Of a DNA stretch of 64,000 nucleotides, positions 9,255-17,423 are shown in pieces. Below the pieces are notes generated by a model, which searched no databases, was not told the origin of the DNA, and worked only from the letters and a program-made list of their open reading frames with translations. This DNA is from Bacillus sp. 1780r2a1 (GTDB taxonomy: Bacteria; Bacillota; Bacilli; Bacillales; Bacillaceae_H). Where the stretch lies: contig CP099863.1 in assembly GCA_024134725.1 (NCBI GenBank), positions 2,537,501-2,601,500 of the forward strand. The letters run 5' to 3'. Both the position numbers and the translations under genes were made by a program. Numbering within the stretch: the stretch's first letter is position 1; the number at the start of each line of letters is the position of its first letter.

Positions 9255-9653
9255 TTACCATTTGACAGCAAACACGCGGTAGTCATGTTTTAGCTGTGGC
9301 GCATTGTACGGTTCGCCATATAAATATCCTTCGCACACCATTGCCGGCTGCAGTGGTGCAACCCACTGTTCAACCTCTTTTACTGTGCTATCTGTTAAAA
9401 TATACACACATTCAGAAACTGGTCCATCACTGTTAACATGATCGACTTGTAGTACTTCCACTAACACATCTTGGACACACGTTTTATTCTGAATTGACAT
9501 AAGCGTATGATACGTAAGACCCATTGGTAGCTTTGCTTTCATTCGAAAATGCAAACTACTTTCGTCGAAGAAAGATGCTAAGGATACAATTGGTAACGTC
9601 TTGTTTTGCTCATACGCTTGAGATAGAATCTTGACTAAAACTTCCTCACTCAA
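9255..9653 (-). CDS. Hypothetical protein, 132 residues
   Basis: A small soluble protein with no signal peptide or membrane segment and no motif I recognise. The C-terminus is rich in aromatic and hydrophobic residues (YLYGEPYNAPQLKHDYRVFA). TTG 9653 is the likely start, being the first in-frame start behind a good site (AAAGAGGG, six bases upstream). It lies between terminators and is probably transcribed alone. Confidence 0.65.
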   Translation of the reverse strand: MSEEVLVKILSQAYEQNKTLPIVSLASFFDESSLHFRMKAKLPMGLTYHTLMSIQNKTCVQDVLVEVLQVDHVNSDGPVSECVYILTDSTVKEVEQWVAPLQPAMVCEGYLYGEPYNAPQLKHDYRVFAVKW

Positions 9654-9793
9654 GACGATCCCTCTTTCTAAAAAAACGCTTCATCACAATACATGCGAAC
9701 ATTGTCTAATTATGTTCATAGGATATTATACTACCACATTTTCTAATAACGTGTACTATTTTTTTTTGAAATCCAAATAGAATTTGTTACCAC

Positions 9794-9895
9794 CTACTTC
9801 TTTCTACTCCCTGCAACTCTAGCAATTATTAATAAAACAAACACCAAAACGAATACTCCCGCTCCGACAAACATTTCATATAAGAAGTTAACCAC
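9794..9895 (-). CDS. 33-residue membrane microprotein downstream of an NSS transporter
   Basis: GTG 9895, preceded at proper distance by AAGGGGG, opens a 33-codon frame ending at TAG 9794. The product has one hydrophobic helix (about residues 8-26, FVGAGVFVLVFVLLIIA) and a basic tail ending GSRKK. It follows the sodium:amino-acid symporter gene on the same strand. Small single-helix subunits are known for some NSS carriers (MetS with MetP in Corynebacterium), so it may be a subunit of that carrier. That is inference, since a terminator hairpin at 9922-9949 lies between the two genes. Confidence 0.6.
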   Translation of the reverse strand: MVNFLYEMFVGAGVFVLVFVLLIIARVAGSRKK

Positions 9896-9921
9896 CTGCG
9901 TATCCCCCTTTTATTCATAGC

Positions 9922-9949
9922 AAAAAGAACGCCATCAAAACAGCGTTCT
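9922..9949 (-). terminator. Hairpin between NSS transporter and microprotein gene
   Basis: On the minus strand the arms AGAACGC and GCGTTCT are followed by TTTTTG. It is a weak-to-moderate terminator that may allow readthrough into the small gene. Confidence 0.6.
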
Positions 9950-9960
9950 ATCGCGACTTA

Positions 9961-11298
9961 TTAAAGAAAGCCTAACATATTTACAAATACAATGATGATT
10001 AATACAGGAGCTACATAGCGAATTACTAGTAACCAAAGTGCAAACCACTTTTTCACGTTGTTAGAACCTTGTTGAAACTCTTGAATCAAGACAGCTTTCT
10101 TCATCTTCCAAGGTACAAACAGTGCTAAAAGCAAGCAGCCTAAAGGCATTAAAATATTACTTACTAAAAAGTCGGCAGCATCGAAAATTGATTTACCAAA
10201 AACCATTACGTCTGCTAACGGTCCAAACGACAGCGCTGATGGTATACCGACAATGAAAATTAATACTCCAGATATCCATGACAACTTAACACGCTTACCA
10301 GATTTCCCTTTTGCTAACGATGCCACAATAATCTCAAGCATTGAGAAAGCCGATGTTAAAGTTGCAAATAAAAATAGCGCTAAAAACAGTGTTTGGAATA
10401 CTAATCCAAAAGGAAGTTGTTCAAATATGGTAGGTAAAACTACAAATAGTAGCCCAGGTCCTTCTGCAGGCTCTCCTCCCATTGAAAAAACTGCGGGGAA
10501 AATTGCAAGACCGGCTAATAGAGATATAACAATATTTAAACCAGCAATAGAAACTGCAGACTTGGGCAAATTCTGTTGCTTTGTTAAGTATGAGCTATAC
10601 GTTACCATTACCGAAACACCCACACTTAATGAAAAGAATGCCTGACCCATCGCAAATAAAATGGCTTCAGACGTTAGATTTTTAAAATCTGGATAAAGGA
10701 AAAACTTCACGCCTTCCATTGCGCCATCTAACGTTAAAGAGCGAATAATAATAGCTATAAACAGCACGAACAGCGCAGGCATTAAAATGTTATTTGCTTT
10801 TTCAATCCCGTTTTGAATTCCTCTTGATACTACAATAATGGTCAGAAGTAAAAATAAGAACTGTGCAATTACAGCGCTCACCGGATTAGCAATTGTGCTC
10901 CCAAATAACTCACTGTAGTCTTTCACTCCACTAAGACCACCTGTTACACTAGCAAATAAGTATTGTAAAATCCATCCACCAACTACGCTATAAAATGATA
11001 GCAAAATAAAACACGTAATAACTCCTAGATAGCCAATTCCCTTCCACATGGATTTGGGTGCTACAGCGTCATAAGCACGAATCGCTTCTTTTTGGGTATG
11101 ACGTCCCAATACGAACTCTGCTAGTAATAAAGGAAGACCAATAATAGCTGTAAACAGAATAAATAGAAGAAAAAATGCTCCTCCCCCACTTGTTCCTGCT
11201 ACATAAGGAAGCTTCCAAATAGCTCCAATTCCGATAGCGGAACCAGCCGAAGCTAAAATAAAGCCAATTTTTGATGTCCATTGTTCCTGTTGACTCAT
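9961..11298 (-). CDS. Sodium-dependent amino-acid symporter, NSS/SNF family (YhdH/YocR-like)
   Basis: A 445-residue transporter with about 11 membrane helices. The first helix carries the NSS signature [17 protein letters not shown], including the unwound sodium/substrate-binding region and the GGGAF motif. Bacterial members cotransport amino acids with sodium; the substrate cannot be read from sequence. A paralogue of equal length lies at 37462-38802, but only that one has a T-box leader. The start is ATG 11298 behind GGTGAG. Confidence 0.88.
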   Translation of the reverse strand: MSQQEQWTSKIGFILASAGSAIGIGAIWKLPYVAGTSGGGAFFLLFILFTAIIGLPLLLAEFVLGRHTQKEAIRAYDAVAPKSMWKGIGYLGVITCFILLSFYSVVGGWILQYLFASVTGGLSGVKDYSELFGSTIANPVSAVIAQFLFLLLTIIVVSRGIQNGIEKANNILMPALFVLFIAIIIRSLTLDGAMEGVKFFLYPDFKNLTSEAILFAMGQAFFSLSVGVSVMVTYSSYLTKQQNLPKSAVSIAGLNIVISLLAGLAIFPAVFSMGGEPAEGPGLLFVVLPTIFEQLPFGLVFQTLFLALFLFATLTSAFSMLEIIVASLAKGKSGKRVKLSWISGVLIFIVGIPSALSFGPLADVMVFGKSIFDAADFLVSNILMPLGCLLLALFVPWKMKKAVLIQEFQQGSNNVKKWFALWLLVIRYVAPVLIIIVFVNMLGFL

Positions 11299-11480
11299 CT
11301 CATCTCACCATTCTCTATATTTTTTCTGATTTGTCATACTATATCACACAACTTTGGTTCCGAAAAGGTTTTTTATTGTTTTCCTGTAAAAGCTATGGTA
11401 TGAATAATACAGAGAGTAAACGTTTAAAGTAAAAATACTCCTTACTTTTTCTAAAAGTTTTACAATTAGAGGTACAAGTG

Positions 11481-11933
11481 ATGACAAATCAACAAGAAAA
11501 CAAAAAAGAATGCTTATATAAGTTTCACAATTTTATTTTAGTTCAATGCCCAAGCTGTCAACTTTGTGCTCGCATCACATCAGTTAGCCATATTAATGGG
11601 TTACATCAGTGTAAATGCTCAAACTGCGGCTATAACGATAAGGTTTCACATAAAATGGAAACTTCTTTTGAAATTAAAGAAGGGTTCGATCCCTTTTTTA
11701 ACTTACCTTTGTATTTAAAAACATCTTGTCCAAATCATTTACTATGGGCATATAACTTAGAACACTTACAATACATTGAATCGTATGTTAAAGTCGGCCA
11801 CCCAAGACATATTCCTGAGCCTGACTTATTCCACGTCTACGTTCCTAGCTGGGTTACAAGCAGTGAAGATCAAAAAGAAGCGCTTGCTAAAATTGAACAG
11901 CTCAAATTTAGTGTTTTTCATTCCAAAAAGTAG
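11481..11933 (+). CDS. Hypothetical zinc-ribbon protein, 150 residues
   Basis: A soluble protein with two CxxC pairs in the first third (CPSCQLC and CKCSNCG, about residues 23-52) that should form a zinc ribbon. An acidic-aromatic region of unknown function follows. I do not recognise the family. ATG 11481 is preferred over the adjacent GTG 11478 for spacing to AGAGGT. A bidirectional terminator follows, so it is a single-gene unit. Confidence 0.7.
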   Translation: MTNQQENKKECLYKFHNFILVQCPSCQLCARITSVSHINGLHQCKCSNCGYNDKVSHKMETSFEIKEGFDPFFNLPLYLKTSCPNHLLWAYNLEHLQYIESYVKVGHPRHIPEPDLFHVYVPSWVTSSEDQKEALAKIEQLKFSVFHSKK

Positions 11934-11959
11934 CCAGTAACGATAGCTGACTACTTTTT
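11925..11959. terminator. Bidirectional terminator
   Basis: The arms AAAAAGTAGCCAG and CTGACTACTTTTT overlap the ends of the two convergent genes. Confidence 0.75.
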
Positions 11960-12383
11960 AGTTTGTTTTATATTCCCTTCTGTAATCGCCTGCTTTGTCA
12001 AATTCATCTGCGCTTCCTACAAAGAAAAATTCAATTGTATAATTAGTATTTTCAGTACCTTCCGTTGCTCCATGAATCATTTTTCCTGGTTTTAACTCTT
12101 TTCTCTCGCCGCCGTCGCTTACATAATAATATTTATTAGTAGCCCAACCTTCATGTGTAAGCAACGTTTTTGTTCGGCTTCTCCCGTTTCTATCGACATG
12201 AAAAACTGTATAATCTCCTTCCATTTCTGTAGGCTGCCCATTATCTTTATCGTATTCAACCGCCACCCAGCCTCTGTATCCATCCGGAATTAGATAAAGG
12301 CTTGGCCTAGCTGTTTCATTTGAACGACTACAACTAATTAATAGGATAATCGTAAAGCTTAACAACAAAAATCTCTTTTTCAT
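11958..12383 (-). CDS. Predicted lipoprotein, DUF6843-like
   Basis: A 141-residue lipoprotein. It has a basic start (MKKR), a hydrophobic core and the lipobox LISC, with lipidated Cys near residue 18. The mature part includes LIPDGYRGWVAVEYD, a pattern I associate with DUF6843 lipoproteins; that assignment is from memory. Function is unknown. It would be anchored to the outer face of the membrane. It starts at ATG 12383 and is followed by a shared terminator. Confidence 0.7.
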   Translation of the reverse strand: MKKRFLLLSFTIILLISCSRSNETARPSLYLIPDGYRGWVAVEYDKDNGQPTEMEGDYTVFHVDRNGRSRTKTLLTHEGWATNKYYYVSDGGERKELKPGKMIHGATEGTENTNYTIEFFFVGSADEFDKAGDYRREYKTN

Positions 12384-12561
12384 TTATTCACCCTCTTTAT
12401 TTTATTCAGTATAAAAGGCTGTATTTAGTGTTTGTTTCGCGTACAAAACTATGCGAAACAAAGTAAGAAAAATATATGCGGGATGATACTTTCTCAAAAG
12501 AATTATTTTTATGAGTTTTTCACATAATAAATACAAGACTTTGAATAGTGGAGGAAAGCAC

Positions 12562-12702
12562 ATGGGCTATCTGTTTTTATTTATTTTGCTGTTTGTGATT
12601 CCTTTTTATATGCAGCAACGAATTGTTCAAGCTGATCGAGCTCACACAAAAGAGCTTCTTGATGCAGAGCAATCCCAAATACAAAAAAGCGATTCCCCTT
12701 AA
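12562..12702 (+). CDS. 46-residue membrane microprotein
   Basis: ATG 12562 behind GTGGAGG starts a 46-residue product. It has one N-terminal membrane helix (about residues 3-18, YLFLFILLFVIPFYM) and a charged, probably helical, cytoplasmic tail. A longer frame from 12511 lacks a ribosome binding site. Its last codons form one arm of a hairpin (GCGATTCC / GGAATCGC) that probably terminates transcription. Confidence 0.65.
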   Translation: MGYLFLFILLFVIPFYMQQRIVQADRAHTKELLDAEQSQIQKSDSP

Positions 12703-12752
12703 TTAAGGAATCGCCTTTGTCTATTTTGCATCCTTTAAAACTTTAAGTGAAG

Positions 12753-13175
12753 TTAATAAGTTAAACTTCCTGCAACAATAAAGCCAACGGCAACTGCAGC
12801 AGCAAACAAAGCAAAGCCAACGGCAATATTACCTTCTTCCACTTTCTTTGCCAAGTTTGTTTTAGGTGTCATAATGTATTCAATAATCCAATAAGCAATT
12901 ACCTGTGTTGCAATTCCTACTATCCCCCAAACAGCTGCATCAATTAAGTTAAAACTATTGCTCCACACGGTATAGATAACAATTGCAAGACCAATTCCTT
13001 TTCCCCATAACTTAAGTGCAACGGCCAGATTGCCTTTTCTAATAAGTTCACGGTCATTGAACTTTGTTGTTAATTCAAATACGATGATTCCAATAAACAA
13101 CAAAAGTAAACCTACAACTACGTGAGCTAGAAAGCTACCAATACTTCCCCATTCAATCCATTCAGTCAACGCCAT
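12753..13175 (-). CDS. DUF350 membrane protein (YjfL-like)
   Basis: A 140-residue protein with four predicted membrane helices and the DUF350 pattern: one helix pair, a KFNDRELIRKGNLAVA loop, and a second pair following KVEEGNIAVGFA. The internal repeat of the GN.AVA motif is typical of the family. The function is unknown. It is the last gene of a four-gene unit and overlaps the ATP-grasp gene by 14 bp, so translation is probably coupled. ATG 13175 is behind GTGAGGA. The pairing of DUF350 with a glutathionylspermidine-synthase-like enzyme also occurs in the enterobacterial yjf cluster. Confidence 0.82.
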   Translation of the reverse strand: MALTEWIEWGSIGSFLAHVVVGLLLLFIGIIVFELTTKFNDRELIRKGNLAVALKLWGKGIGLAIVIYTVWSNSFNLIDAAVWGIVGIATQVIAYWIIEYIMTPKTNLAKKVEEGNIAVGFALFAAAVAVGFIVAGSLTY

Positions 13176-14454
13176 TTTTTTTATCCTCACTTTCATTTTT
13201 TAGTCCAATTGGCAAGTAATACGATGCATTATCTGTAATCTGATTTCCTGCTCGAATACCAACTGCACTTGGCCTTCCGTTTAATAAAAAACACCCGTAC
13301 ATAATGTGCGCAGTTTGCTTTCCTTTCTCAGTGACGACTTCTGCTATGTCAAGTTCTAAGAATTGTTGATAAACAGGCACTTCATCTTCATACGTTCTTT
13401 GAGCGTCTTCAGCTACTTTTTCACCTGAACCTTTATATATTTCAACCGTATCACCCTCACGGCCAAACGAAGGTTTTTTTACATAAGCCATTTGATTCTG
13501 TATAAAAATGTCTTCTTCTAAATATGTAGGTAAGAAATAAGTATAAATCCATTCATGCTCTTCTTTTGTAAAAAATGAGTGATTTTGCTCATGTAGCCCC
13601 CAAATCACAACTTGAACTGCTTTCGATTGCAGTAAAAATGCAGATAATGGATTGATAATAGCGAGCTGCTTATCTTTTACAAGCTTTAAAAGCATCTCAC
13701 CAACGCCTTCATCTGTAACTGGATCTCTATCGTTCACTAAGTGCTCAATGGGGTAAGTTTGTCGATACAGAACATCAATTTTTTGCCCATGTGTATCATA
13801 TAATCCTGGCTCTAAAACCAGCTCTTCATTTTCATATATTGGCTCATCTACAATTCTAAGCTTATCTAACGGTTCATACCTTGCTTTTACATTTGCTTTT
13901 TCCATTAAGTATGTTGTTGTCCACTTATCTTCTTTATGGTCACTATGCGATGAAAAAACAACATGCGGATACGTCGTCTTCCCAAGTTCTTCATAAGCTT
14001 TAAAAATAGCTTCTGTTAACACACGAGATAAATGTTCTTCTTCATTTAGATTAGGATCATGTAACCCAAAATGCTCGCAAACACGACGGTTCACGTGGAA
14101 TAATTCTTTAATAAAAGTAGGCGTGTCGGCATTCAATTCCATTACTTTGATACCAGATTCGTTAACAATGAAATCAATTCGAGAAATCACAGTTTCTATT
14201 TCCATAGTCTGAAGCCGAATATAAGGTAACACTTCTTTCGGAAATCCTAATGATTGCAACGTCTTATCGTCAAGCTTTCGCAACAGATGAGCTGTTTTAA
14301 AAAACACATGCCCTACTCGATCTGCAGCGGTTTTAATCTGCATAATTTTTTCTTTTTTTTCCACTTTTATATCGTATAAAGCATACTCTTCATCATATAA
14401 ATCATGCCAAAACGATTCAATATTTTCATAAAATTGTTTGCGTATATCGGTCAT
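13162..14454 (-). CDS. Glutathionylspermidine synthase-like ATP-grasp ligase (YgiC/YjfC type)
   Basis: A 430-residue protein of the GSP_synth ATP-grasp family. It has the nucleotide and metal region MELNADTPT (about 125-133) and the late signature KPSFGREGDTVEIY. Glutathione or spermidine ligation by these stand-alone versions is not established, and Bacilli do not make glutathionylspermidine, so an unknown acid-amine ligation is the safer call. It starts at ATG 14454 behind GGAGGA, two bases after the lipoprotein stop, and its end overlaps the DUF350 gene. The order lipoprotein-ligase-DUF350 resembles ygiB/ygiC and yjfMC neighbourhoods. Confidence 0.82.
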   Translation of the reverse strand: MTDIRKQFYENIESFWHDLYDEEYALYDIKVEKKEKIMQIKTAADRVGHVFFKTAHLLRKLDDKTLQSLGFPKEVLPYIRLQTMEIETVISRIDFIVNESGIKVMELNADTPTFIKELFHVNRRVCEHFGLHDPNLNEEEHLSRVLTEAIFKAYEELGKTTYPHVVFSSHSDHKEDKWTTTYLMEKANVKARYEPLDKLRIVDEPIYENEELVLEPGLYDTHGQKIDVLYRQTYPIEHLVNDRDPVTDEGVGEMLLKLVKDKQLAIINPLSAFLLQSKAVQVVIWGLHEQNHSFFTKEEHEWIYTYFLPTYLEEDIFIQNQMAYVKKPSFGREGDTVEIYKGSGEKVAEDAQRTYEDEVPVYQQFLELDIAEVVTEKGKQTAHIMYGCFLLNGRPSAVGIRAGNQITDNASYYLPIGLKNESEDKKNGVD

Positions 14455-14456
14455 GC

Positions 14457-14753
14457 TTATCCTCCGAAACCGCCTTTGGTTCCCGACCCAATTCCAGACT
14501 TATAGGATTTATAAGATGAGTCACTTGTTAAGGCTTTTTTAGAACTATACGTTTTCCCATTATGATAGTAATGCCCTCCACCAGTTGTACTTGATGAGCT
14601 ATCACAGTAATAGGTTTGCGTATCTTTATCCCAATCCCAATCTCTACAGCTATCATCATTTGGTTTAGGAGGGCGATTTGACCCACAGCCAACGAGTGAA
14701 GTAACCATTACGGTCGTTAAAACGCCAGCCATCATTTTTTGTGTTTTTGACAT
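14457..14753 (-). CDS. Small predicted lipoprotein in the ATP-grasp cluster
   Basis: A 98-residue product with an export signal and lipobox SLVGC (Cys about residue 23). A Ser/Gly/Tyr-rich mature part follows: a repeated DWDWDKDTQTYYCD segment, a GGGHYYHNGKTY segment and a Gly-rich end. The composition recalls YgiB/YjfM partners of the ATP-grasp enzymes. A modified surface polypeptide, or a substrate of the ligase, is a speculative role. ATG 14753 is behind AGGAGG and the gene is tightly linked to the ligase. Confidence 0.65.
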   Translation of the reverse strand: MSKTQKMMAGVLTTVMVTSLVGCGSNRPPKPNDDSCRDWDWDKDTQTYYCDSSSSTTGGGHYYHNGKTYSSKKALTSDSSYKSYKSGIGSGTKGGFGG

Positions 14754-14765
14754 CTTTCTTCCTCC

Positions 14766-15212
14766 TCAATACTTAACTCCTGTTTCAGTGACATATAGTA
14801 CATATACTTTTCGATCTTCATCAATCTCCGCTGAATCACGTTCCCATTCTTGACCGTTGAAATAAGTATAAACAGCCCCTAGATACGAGAGCACTTCTAG
14901 ATGGTTTGAGAAGGATTTTAGTGTAAGCAACGGGTGATTACGATATGAATTCAGTTCTCTAACTTCAAGCGTTAAGTATTCGCTATCACTTTCCTTCTCT
15001 TCTTTAGGAGCGTGCTCATACTCATCAACATAGATTACATGAATGTCATCTTCAATAGCAGAAGAACGCTGCTTATAGGTAACACCTTCTTTTACGAAAA
15101 ATTCACATTCTCTTCGAGCGAGCACTTGATCTAGGTCAATAGATTCATAATGATAGATTGAATGATATGTTTCATTTGATTTTAATAAGCGGTATTCTAA
15201 TAAACTCTTCAT
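14766..15212 (-). CDS. Hypothetical protein, first gene of the ATP-grasp/DUF350 cluster
   Basis: A 148-residue soluble acidic protein I do not recognise; no signal or membrane segment is seen. It contains the strand-rich stretch EYLTLEVRELNS and ends VYVLYVTETGVKY. ATG 15212 is behind TGGAGGTGG; an upstream in-frame ATG at 15236 overlaps that site and is rejected. In proteobacterial yjf clusters a DUF2491-type protein holds a comparable place, but homology cannot be judged here. Confidence 0.65.
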   Translation of the reverse strand: MKSLLEYRLLKSNETYHSIYHYESIDLDQVLARRECEFFVKEGVTYKQRSSAIEDDIHVIYVDEYEHAPKEEKESDSEYLTLEVRELNSYRNHPLLTLKSFSNHLEVLSYLGAVYTYFNGQEWERDSAEIDEDRKVYVLYVTETGVKY

Positions 15213-15301
15213 CTTTTCCACCTCCATTTGTGACATTTTTGTGACATTACATCATTATATACGAGATATTAATATGAAGGTTTCAAATTTTTAACAACAT
15301 T

Positions 15302-15425
15302 TCTTCAAAAAAATATCGATTCAGTTAGCTGAACCGACTAGAAACCATTGATTTTAACCTGACCATTTCTTCTGCACCTCGTACTAACAGAGTAGTGGCT
15401 ACATAGCCTAACAGCTCCTACCTAA
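15302..15425 (-). ncRNA. Candidate structured leader RNA with terminator ahead of the ATP-grasp cluster
   Basis: On the minus strand a series of short hairpins (GGCT-ATGT-AGCC inside GTAG...CTAC; TCTG...CAGA; AGAAA...TTTCT) ends in a terminator with arms CGGTTCAG and CTGAATCG and a run of seven T (15307-15336). It lies about 90 bp upstream of the first cluster gene, the geometry of a transcription-attenuating leader or a free small RNA. It matches no riboswitch consensus I know. Confidence 0.4.
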
Positions 15426-15488
15426 TAATAACAAATTCTGTAATAGAAAAAAGGGTAAAACTTCCTATTGCGAACAGAAGTGCTCATT

Positions 15489-15528
15489 CGAATTCCACAA
15501 AACTTTGTTACAGGGTTTGTGGAATTCG
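15489..15528. repeat. 13-bp perfect inverted repeat
   Basis: The arms CGAATTCCACAAA and TTTGTGGAATTCG are separated by 14 bases. There is no T-run and no adjacent gene end, so it is neither an obvious terminator nor a known operator. Confidence 0.6.
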
Positions 15529-15540
15529 CACATTCAACTA

Positions 15541-15573
15541 AAAAAGACTAGCTAAAAAAGCTAGTCTTTTTTT
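15541..15573 (-). terminator. Terminator of the membrane protein gene at 15572
   Basis: The perfect arms AAAAAGACTAGCT and AGCTAGTCTTTTT lie directly after the stop codon. Confidence 0.8.
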
Positions 15574-16039
15574 ATTGTTTGTCGCCTCTAGATATTAGTT
15601 CAAAGCCTCCGCTAAAAGGGTCAAAAGCATACTTTAACACTTGCTCTCCACGCGCAACGGTTAGTAAATAGTGTCTCCTTTGAGAATTCTGTGGACCGCT
15701 TGCTTCATACACTTTATCCCCTTCCATGAATTGAGATAGAAGAAGCTGCTCTCGCTGGGCAAGTATATCTTTTGCTTCTTTGTAACTATAAAGTGGAAGA
15801 TTGTTTGTATAAATAACTGGTACAAACACTAATACAATAATGGCAGCAGTAAAGAAGCCTTGTCTAGCTATTCGCATCATTCGATTTGGTCGTCTTGACA
15901 GCAAAATAGCTACTGCTATTACGATTATAAGAGGGACAATATAAAACTCTACCAATGGAATATTGGCAAATACAGATCGATTAATTCCTAAAACGATAAT
16001 TTCAATTGCTGCTATAAGTACTAGAATAAAATAAACCAC
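15572..16039 (-). CDS. Hypothetical membrane protein, 155 residues
   Basis: Three predicted membrane helices in the first half (about 2-20, 28-47 and 62-80) are followed by an extracytoplasmic domain of about 75 residues containing EAKDILAQREQLLLSQ. I do not recognise the family; PepSY-like regulation is a guess. The likely start is GTG 16039. Single gene with its own terminator. Confidence 0.6.
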   Translation of the reverse strand: MVYFILVLIAAIEIIVLGINRSVFANIPLVEFYIVPLIIVIAVAILLSRRPNRMMRIARQGFFTAAIIVLVFVPVIYTNNLPLYSYKEAKDILAQREQLLLSQFMEGDKVYEASGPQNSQRRHYLLTVARGEQVLKYAFDPFSGGFELISRGDKQ

Positions 16040-16135
16040 GAACTTCTTTCACACCTTTATATTCCAATGCAGATTATGTAATCTTCATTCGGTCATTTTT
16101 ATCCCTATTGTACCATAGCAACACTAAATCAAGCA

Positions 16136-17353
16136 TTATCTGATAAACGAAATTCGCTCACTAGGTTGTAAAACTTCTACATGCTCTTCTACACTCTCTG
16201 GGTATTTTATTCCTTGCCCAGTGTTTAAGCACACTACGTGCTCCATTCCTTTTAGCCAACCGTTCGCTTTTAGCTGCCTAACTGCTGCAAAAGTTGCTGC
16301 TCCTTCTGGACAAACGAAAGCTCCTTCTAGTTCAGCTATTAAAGACTGTTCCTTTGTAATTTCTGCATCCGTTACGGCAACGGCACATCCCTCTGACTCA
16401 TACAGTGCGTCTAGAACTAAGAAGTCTCCAATAGCTTTTGGGACGTTAATCCCAAATGCTTTTGTTGTTGATTTCTCCCAGAAAACCGACTCTTTTTCAC
16501 CAGTCTCCCAAGCCTTCACAATCGGTGCACATCCAGCTGCTTGTACCGCAACAAGCTTTGGCATTTTCCCTTCTACCCAACCAAGCTCCTGCATTTCACA
16601 GATGGCCTTATAAATACCAATTAGACCCACGCCTCCACCTGTAGGGTATAGAATAACATCGGGTAGCTTCCAATCCAACTGTTCGACAATTTCATACCCC
16701 ATCGTTTTCTTTCCTTCAATCCGATAAGGCTCTTTAAGCGTTGAAGCATCATAAATTCCCGCTTCGTTCACGAGCTGACTAATAATTTTACCTGCATCGC
16801 TAATTAAACCGTCAACTAAATACAGGTTAGCTCCTGCAATTGCACACTCTTTTCTTGTAATTAGCGGTGCGTCAACAGGCATAACGATATGTGACTTAAT
16901 TGATGCTCTTGTGGCATATAATGCCCACGCTGCCCCTGCATTTCCGTTTGTGGGCATTGCCAGTTCTTTAACTCCAAGCTCTTTCGCTTTTGAAACTCCA
17001 ACAGCTGCTCCTCTAGCTTTAAATGATCCCGTTGGAACAAGCCCTTCATCCTTCATATGTAGCTTTTCTACTCCTAAACGACTGCCCAGCTTTTGCATTT
17101 CAATTAAAGGCGTCATGCCTTCGCCTAAAGATACAACATTACATTCATCTTGAATCGGTAAAACTTCGTGATAGCGCCACAAAGTTGGAGGACGTTTTTC
17201 AATTTCTTCTTTTGTTACACGATCTTTTATTGCTTGCAAATCATATGAAACTAAAAGTGGCGAACCGCATATGCAAAGCTGATGTACTTGCAATGCATCA
17301 TACTTTTTTTGGCATTTTGGACAATATAATGATTCTACATAGCTAAACGGCAT
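16136..17353 (-). CDS. thrC: Threonine synthase-like PLP enzyme with N-terminal zinc ribbon
   Basis: A 405-residue fold-type II PLP enzyme. The PLP lysine is Lys112 in PTGSFKARG. The phosphate-binding loop is PTNGNAGAA and a glycine loop follows (PTGGGVGL). Cys11, Cys14, Cys27 and Cys29 form a zinc ribbon as in archaeal/plant-type threonine synthases. The reaction would be O-phosphohomoserine to threonine. The hom-thrC-thrB operon partners are absent here, so it may be a second threonine synthase or a related beta-replacing lyase. ATG 17353 follows AAAGGAG. Confidence 0.75.
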   Translation of the reverse strand: MPFSYVESLYCPKCQKKYDALQVHQLCICGSPLLVSYDLQAIKDRVTKEEIEKRPPTLWRYHEVLPIQDECNVVSLGEGMTPLIEMQKLGSRLGVEKLHMKDEGLVPTGSFKARGAAVGVSKAKELGVKELAMPTNGNAGAAWALYATRASIKSHIVMPVDAPLITRKECAIAGANLYLVDGLISDAGKIISQLVNEAGIYDASTLKEPYRIEGKKTMGYEIVEQLDWKLPDVILYPTGGGVGLIGIYKAICEMQELGWVEGKMPKLVAVQAAGCAPIVKAWETGEKESVFWEKSTTKAFGINVPKAIGDFLVLDALYESEGCAVAVTDAEITKEQSLIAELEGAFVCPEGAATFAAVRQLKANGWLKGMEHVVCLNTGQGIKYPESVEEHVEVLQPSERISFIR

Positions 17354-17392
17354 ATAAATAGCTCCTTTCTTTTATAAAGCAAGAGATACATG

Positions 17393-17417
17393 CAGTTCCT
17401 ATACATGATAGGAACTG
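17393..17417. repeat. Inverted repeat between the tauE and thrC genes
   Basis: The arms CAGTTCCTAT and ATAGGAACTG surround a short CAT-type loop, between the TauE stop and the threonine synthase start. It is a weak terminator at best because no clear T-run follows on the minus strand. An operator is possible. Confidence 0.5.
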
Positions 17418-17423
17418 TCCCCT

